This document shows, in pieces, positions 61,587 to 64,000 of a DNA stretch of 64,000 nt (its first letter is position 1; every line of letters starts with the position of its first letter). The notes under the pieces are model-generated. The model saw only the letters and a program-made list of their open reading frames with translations, made no database searches and had not been told where the DNA came from. The stretch covers positions 202,304-266,303 of the forward strand of contig JABJJN010000056.1 in NCBI GenBank assembly GCA_018660835.1, in the 5' to 3' direction. Origin of the DNA: Gemmatimonadota bacterium. GTDB taxonomy: Bacteria; Latescibacterota; UBA2968; UBA8231. The translations under genes and the position numbers were made by a program.

Positions 61587-63155
61587 CTAGCGGCCCGGTC
61601 CCATGCCGGTGAAGTTGTAGGAGAGCATCGTCGTAAGCGTCGTCCCCTTGCCGATCTCACTGTCTGCCTTGATCGTCCCCCGGTGATCGTGGACGATCTG
61701 GTGACAGATAGATAAGCCTAAGCCGGTGCCAACACCGACTCCCTTCGTCGTGTAACCCGGTTGGAATACCTCATCCAGCTTCGCCGCTGGGATCCCCTGC
61801 CCTGAATCAGTGATCGCCACCAGGAGCTGATCGTCCTCACGGCGCGTAGCGATCGTGATGGAGCCTTTCCCGTCGATCGCATCAATGGCGTTATCCAGTA
61901 TGCAGAGGAAAACCTGATTGAGCCGCCCCGGGTAGCAGACGATTGGATCACTGGCATCGTATTCTCTGACCAGGTCAATCCTGTCGCCCAGACGATGCTG
62001 CACGAGACTGACCGTGTCGTCGAGACCGTCTTGAATATTGACACTCTTGAGTTCCGCTTCGTCGAGACGGGCAAAGCTGCGCATGCTGTCCACGATCGCA
62101 ACGACACGCTCCGATCCAGTGCGGATCACGTCGCTGGCATTGGCAATGATCTGCAGGATCGCCGCAACACCAGCTTGTTTGGGATCGTCTGCGGATCCTT
62201 CGCCCAGCTTTTCCTTCAACTTGCCGACGGCGCGAATCAACGTGTCGTAGACGCTGGCGATGGCACCGATGGGTGTGTTGATCTCGGGGGCGATGCCCGC
62301 CACGAGAGAAGCCATGGCCGCCATTTTCTCGGACTGAACCAACTGCACCTGAGTATCCATCAGATCCTTGTTGGTCTGCTCCAGATCTGCCAGACTCGCC
62401 TGTAGCTTTGCCTGCAGGTGTTTGTGCTCGGTCATGTCGTAAGCGAAGATGCGTACAAGTTGAGTCTCGCGCATAAAGGTCGCCTTGCGCTCGTAGATCC
62501 GTGCGCCGATGTCGATTTCTACAAGCGAGGACGCAAGCGTTCCCGACTGCAGCGAGGCAATCACTTCGTCCAGTCCGGCAAGGAGCGGGTGATTGGGGCC
62601 AAGAGTCGATAGATCGGGAAAGTGTTCTCTCGCCGCGGGGTTCAAGTAGGTCACATCACCGGCGGGGGCCATTTCGATGACCGGATTCGGATTCTGTTCG
62701 GGAAAGGTCGCCAATCTTGTCAGCGAAGCTTCTGCCTTCTTGAGACTGGTAATATCGTGGGCGAAGATCCGCACGAGATCGCTCTGCGCCACGCACGTGA
62801 TCTGGCGTCCGTAGATATTTTCGCCGATCTCCATCTCGACCAGGGAAGACTCCTGGCTGCCATCCCGCAGGGATGCGATGACGGTTTGCAGATCCGCCAG
62901 CAGAGCGTGGTCGAGTCCAGCAGCTTGCAAGTCGGGGAAATGCGAATGTGCGGCGGGATTGAGGAAGGTCACCGTGCCCTGTAGATCGGTTTCGATGACG
63001 GGATTTGGATTCTGCTCAGGAAAGGTTGCGAGGCGCGCCAACTCCTCCTTCACCCCCTTGAAGTCCTCTTCCTGCGTCTCCAGTTGCCGTATCCTGAGGC
63101 GTAGTTTGGCGAGTTCGCCTTCGGCATCATCCCGGGGCGTGTCCGTATCACTCAT
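61587..63155 (-). CDS. PAS-PAS sensor histidine kinase lacking the phosphoacceptor His
   Basis: A 522-residue soluble kinase-like protein. Coiled coil (13-42), then two tandem PAS domains with near-identical openings, LATFPEQNPNPVIETDLQG and LATFPEQNPNPVIEMAPAG, then a coiled coil and HisKA whose H-box reads LVAGIAPEINTPIGAI: the usual His is Pro290 (codon at 62286-62288). The HATPase is intact (LDNAIDAIDG, DSGQGIP, GVGTGLGLSIC). Its start overlaps the stop of the upstream gene by 4 bp. It is either a pseudokinase or the Pro reflects a single-base change from CAC to CCC. Confidence 0.85.
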   Translation of the reverse strand: MSDTDTPRDDAEGELAKLRLRIRQLETQEEDFKGVKEELARLATFPEQNPNPVIETDLQGTVTFLNPAAHSHFPDLQAAGLDHALLADLQTVIASLRDGSQESSLVEMEIGENIYGRQITCVAQSDLVRIFAHDITSLKKAEASLTRLATFPEQNPNPVIEMAPAGDVTYLNPAAREHFPDLSTLGPNHPLLAGLDEVIASLQSGTLASSLVEIDIGARIYERKATFMRETQLVRIFAYDMTEHKHLQAKLQASLADLEQTNKDLMDTQVQLVQSEKMAAMASLVAGIAPEINTPIGAIASVYDTLIRAVGKLKEKLGEGSADDPKQAGVAAILQIIANASDVIRTGSERVVAIVDSMRSFARLDEAELKSVNIQDGLDDTVSLVQHRLGDRIDLVREYDASDPIVCYPGRLNQVFLCILDNAIDAIDGKGSITIATRREDDQLLVAITDSGQGIPAAKLDEVFQPGYTTKGVGVGTGLGLSICHQIVHDHRGTIKADSEIGKGTTLTTMLSYNFTGMGPGR

Positions 63156-63988
63156 GCATCATTGTCTCGAGGTTCAGCCGCTGTGAGGTAGATATTCGAC
63201 GCACCATCCGCTGCTGCGGAGTGGGCGACGAAGAAGGAGTCGTCGAATGCCTCGACGCGAACATATGTTTCGCGGGGAAGCTGACAACCGTCGCGTTGTG
63301 TTTCGCAGATCTTGTTCCACAGTTCAACACCTAACACGTCCTGCGCCGTATCCAGGCCGCACCGGGTCAGCAAGACTCTCGTATTGGCGCCGGCATCGAT
63401 GATGCGCCCATCCGCGGCAGCGCGAAACACCGGGTCCGGTTTGCTGTCAATGAAGGCCGCTCGCATCTCGGCGCCGTGACCACGGATACGAGATGTCACC
63501 GCCGAATGGACCTGAACGATAATGGGGAACACGTAGGCGACGGCAATCGACAGAGCCGCCAGTGCAGGACGAGCTTCCAGTTCACGGAGAAAAATCTCTC
63601 CCACATCCGAGCGACCTCGCAGGAGAGGAACCAGGATCTGGCCGAAGAGATTGATCAAGGTCCCCACGACAAAGGCGACCTTGTACGTCGAGGGATCACG
63701 CAGCTTTTCGACAGCGTATTTGGATACGAGTTTTGCTTCGAAATCAACGAGTCGAGACTGCGCATCCTTCAGATCGTCGAGGGTTGCGCGCAAATCGCGA
63801 TTGGTCGTCTGCAGTGCATCAAGCGTCTGATCCAGCTTGTCCGATTGCTCGATGACGGTCGTGCGGAAGACCTCCAGCAGTTCTGACTGGGCGTAGCCCA
63901 CAGCCTGCAGACTTTCGACCTCCTCGAAGGTGCCCTTCTCGCCCATGAGGATCTTGTTCTCCAGACAGGGCAGTAGAACCATCCGCAC
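63152..63988 (-). CDS. Membrane protein with coiled coil and PAS-like domain, probably cut by the window edge
   Basis: Residues 30-90 are a coiled coil (QSELLEVFRTTVIEQSDKLD and following), two hydrophobic segments follow (VAFVVGTLINLFGQILV; ALSIAVAYVFPIIVQVH), and the C-terminal 110 residues look like a PAS domain (FIDSKPDPVFRAAADGRIID). The frame stays open to the window end at 64000 (VALGVRMVLLP), so the true start may lie outside; an internal ATG at 63946 is the alternative. Its ATGA overlap with the kinase gene suggests it is the sensor partner. Confidence 0.6.
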   Translation of the reverse strand: MRMVLLPCLENKILMGEKGTFEEVESLQAVGYAQSELLEVFRTTVIEQSDKLDQTLDALQTTNRDLRATLDDLKDAQSRLVDFEAKLVSKYAVEKLRDPSTYKVAFVVGTLINLFGQILVPLLRGRSDVGEIFLRELEARPALAALSIAVAYVFPIIVQVHSAVTSRIRGHGAEMRAAFIDSKPDPVFRAAADGRIIDAGANTRVLLTRCGLDTAQDVLGVELWNKICETQRDGCQLPRETYVRVEAFDDSFFVAHSAAADGASNIYLTAAEPRDNDA

Positions 63989-64000
63989 ACCGAGAGCGAC

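Noticed and set aside
1..64000. rRNA, tRNA, prophage or plasmid origin
   Set aside because: I saw no rRNA block, no convincing tRNA in the gaps, no phage structural genes and no replication genes; a dedicated tRNA/ncRNA scan would settle small RNAs.

Overview
The window looks like a chromosomal segment of a free-living, environmental, GC-rich Gram-negative bacterium, probably of the FCB supergroup; Latescibacterota or a similar marine lineage is my best guess. The reasons are four secreted proteins ending in a FlgD/type-IX-secretion-like tail (NYPNPFN...LLR), many phytanoyl-CoA-dioxygenase (PhyH) relatives, several uroporphyrinogen-decarboxylase-like (UROD) proteins, and unlinked glycosidase-type genes. 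This lineage call is inference from gene content. I saw no rRNA, tRNA, CRISPR array, phage block or intact transposase.

Layout. 0-7.8 kb: copper nitrite reductase (nirK) with a palindromic operator, a PhyH protein, a nucleoside hydrolase plus TIM-barrel glycosidase pair, a HAD phosphatase beside a PhyH relic, an alpha/beta hydrolase and an MFS transporter. 7.8-10.5 kb: a sigma-54 promoter driving a 34-residue membrane peptide, then a Na/Pi cotransporter and a universal stress protein. 10.8-16 kb: a secreted esterase, a GMC oxidoreductase and a NeuB-like synthase. 16-18.9 kb: two PhyH genes. 19-24.6 kb: two overlapping FG-GAP/ASPIC-UnbV secreted proteins. 24.8-27.5 kb: an unusual ATPase-membrane-transglutaminase-TPR protein. 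27.8-36.7 kb: a tandem-domain PhyH protein and an island of three UROD-like proteins with GH43-like and beta-helix proteins. 36.7-41.5 kb: a secreted formylglycine-generating-enzyme-like protein and a histidine kinase with three sensor repeats. 43.4-49.1 kb: a tightly coupled operon of a small membrane protein, a caspase-like peptidase and a 1386-residue lipoprotein. 49.1-50.5 kb: a gene graveyard. 50.5-58.2 kb: an epimerase, a lipase-like hydrolase, an ECF sigma factor fused to ankyrin repeats, a GH4 glycosidase and an ADP-ribosylglycohydrolase-like protein. 58.4-64 kb: a membrane-anchored DtxR-FeoA regulator with a frameshifted feoB, then a kinase-like pair.

How it fits together. Much of the window appears devoted to taking apart sugar-, nucleoside- or methyl-bearing small molecules in the cytoplasm (GH-like, GH4, nucleoside hydrolase, UROD, PhyH, GMC) and to exporting large surface proteins that share one C-terminal module. 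The strongest candidates for undescribed biology are: the three-gene caspase operon; the ATPase-transglutaminase-TPR protein; the shared C-terminal module on four unrelated heads; a family of PhyH proteins in which the metal motif reads H-x-G instead of H-x-D; and a dispersed repeat of about 100 bp that appears to carry a promoter with an operator and sits upstream of PhyH genes.
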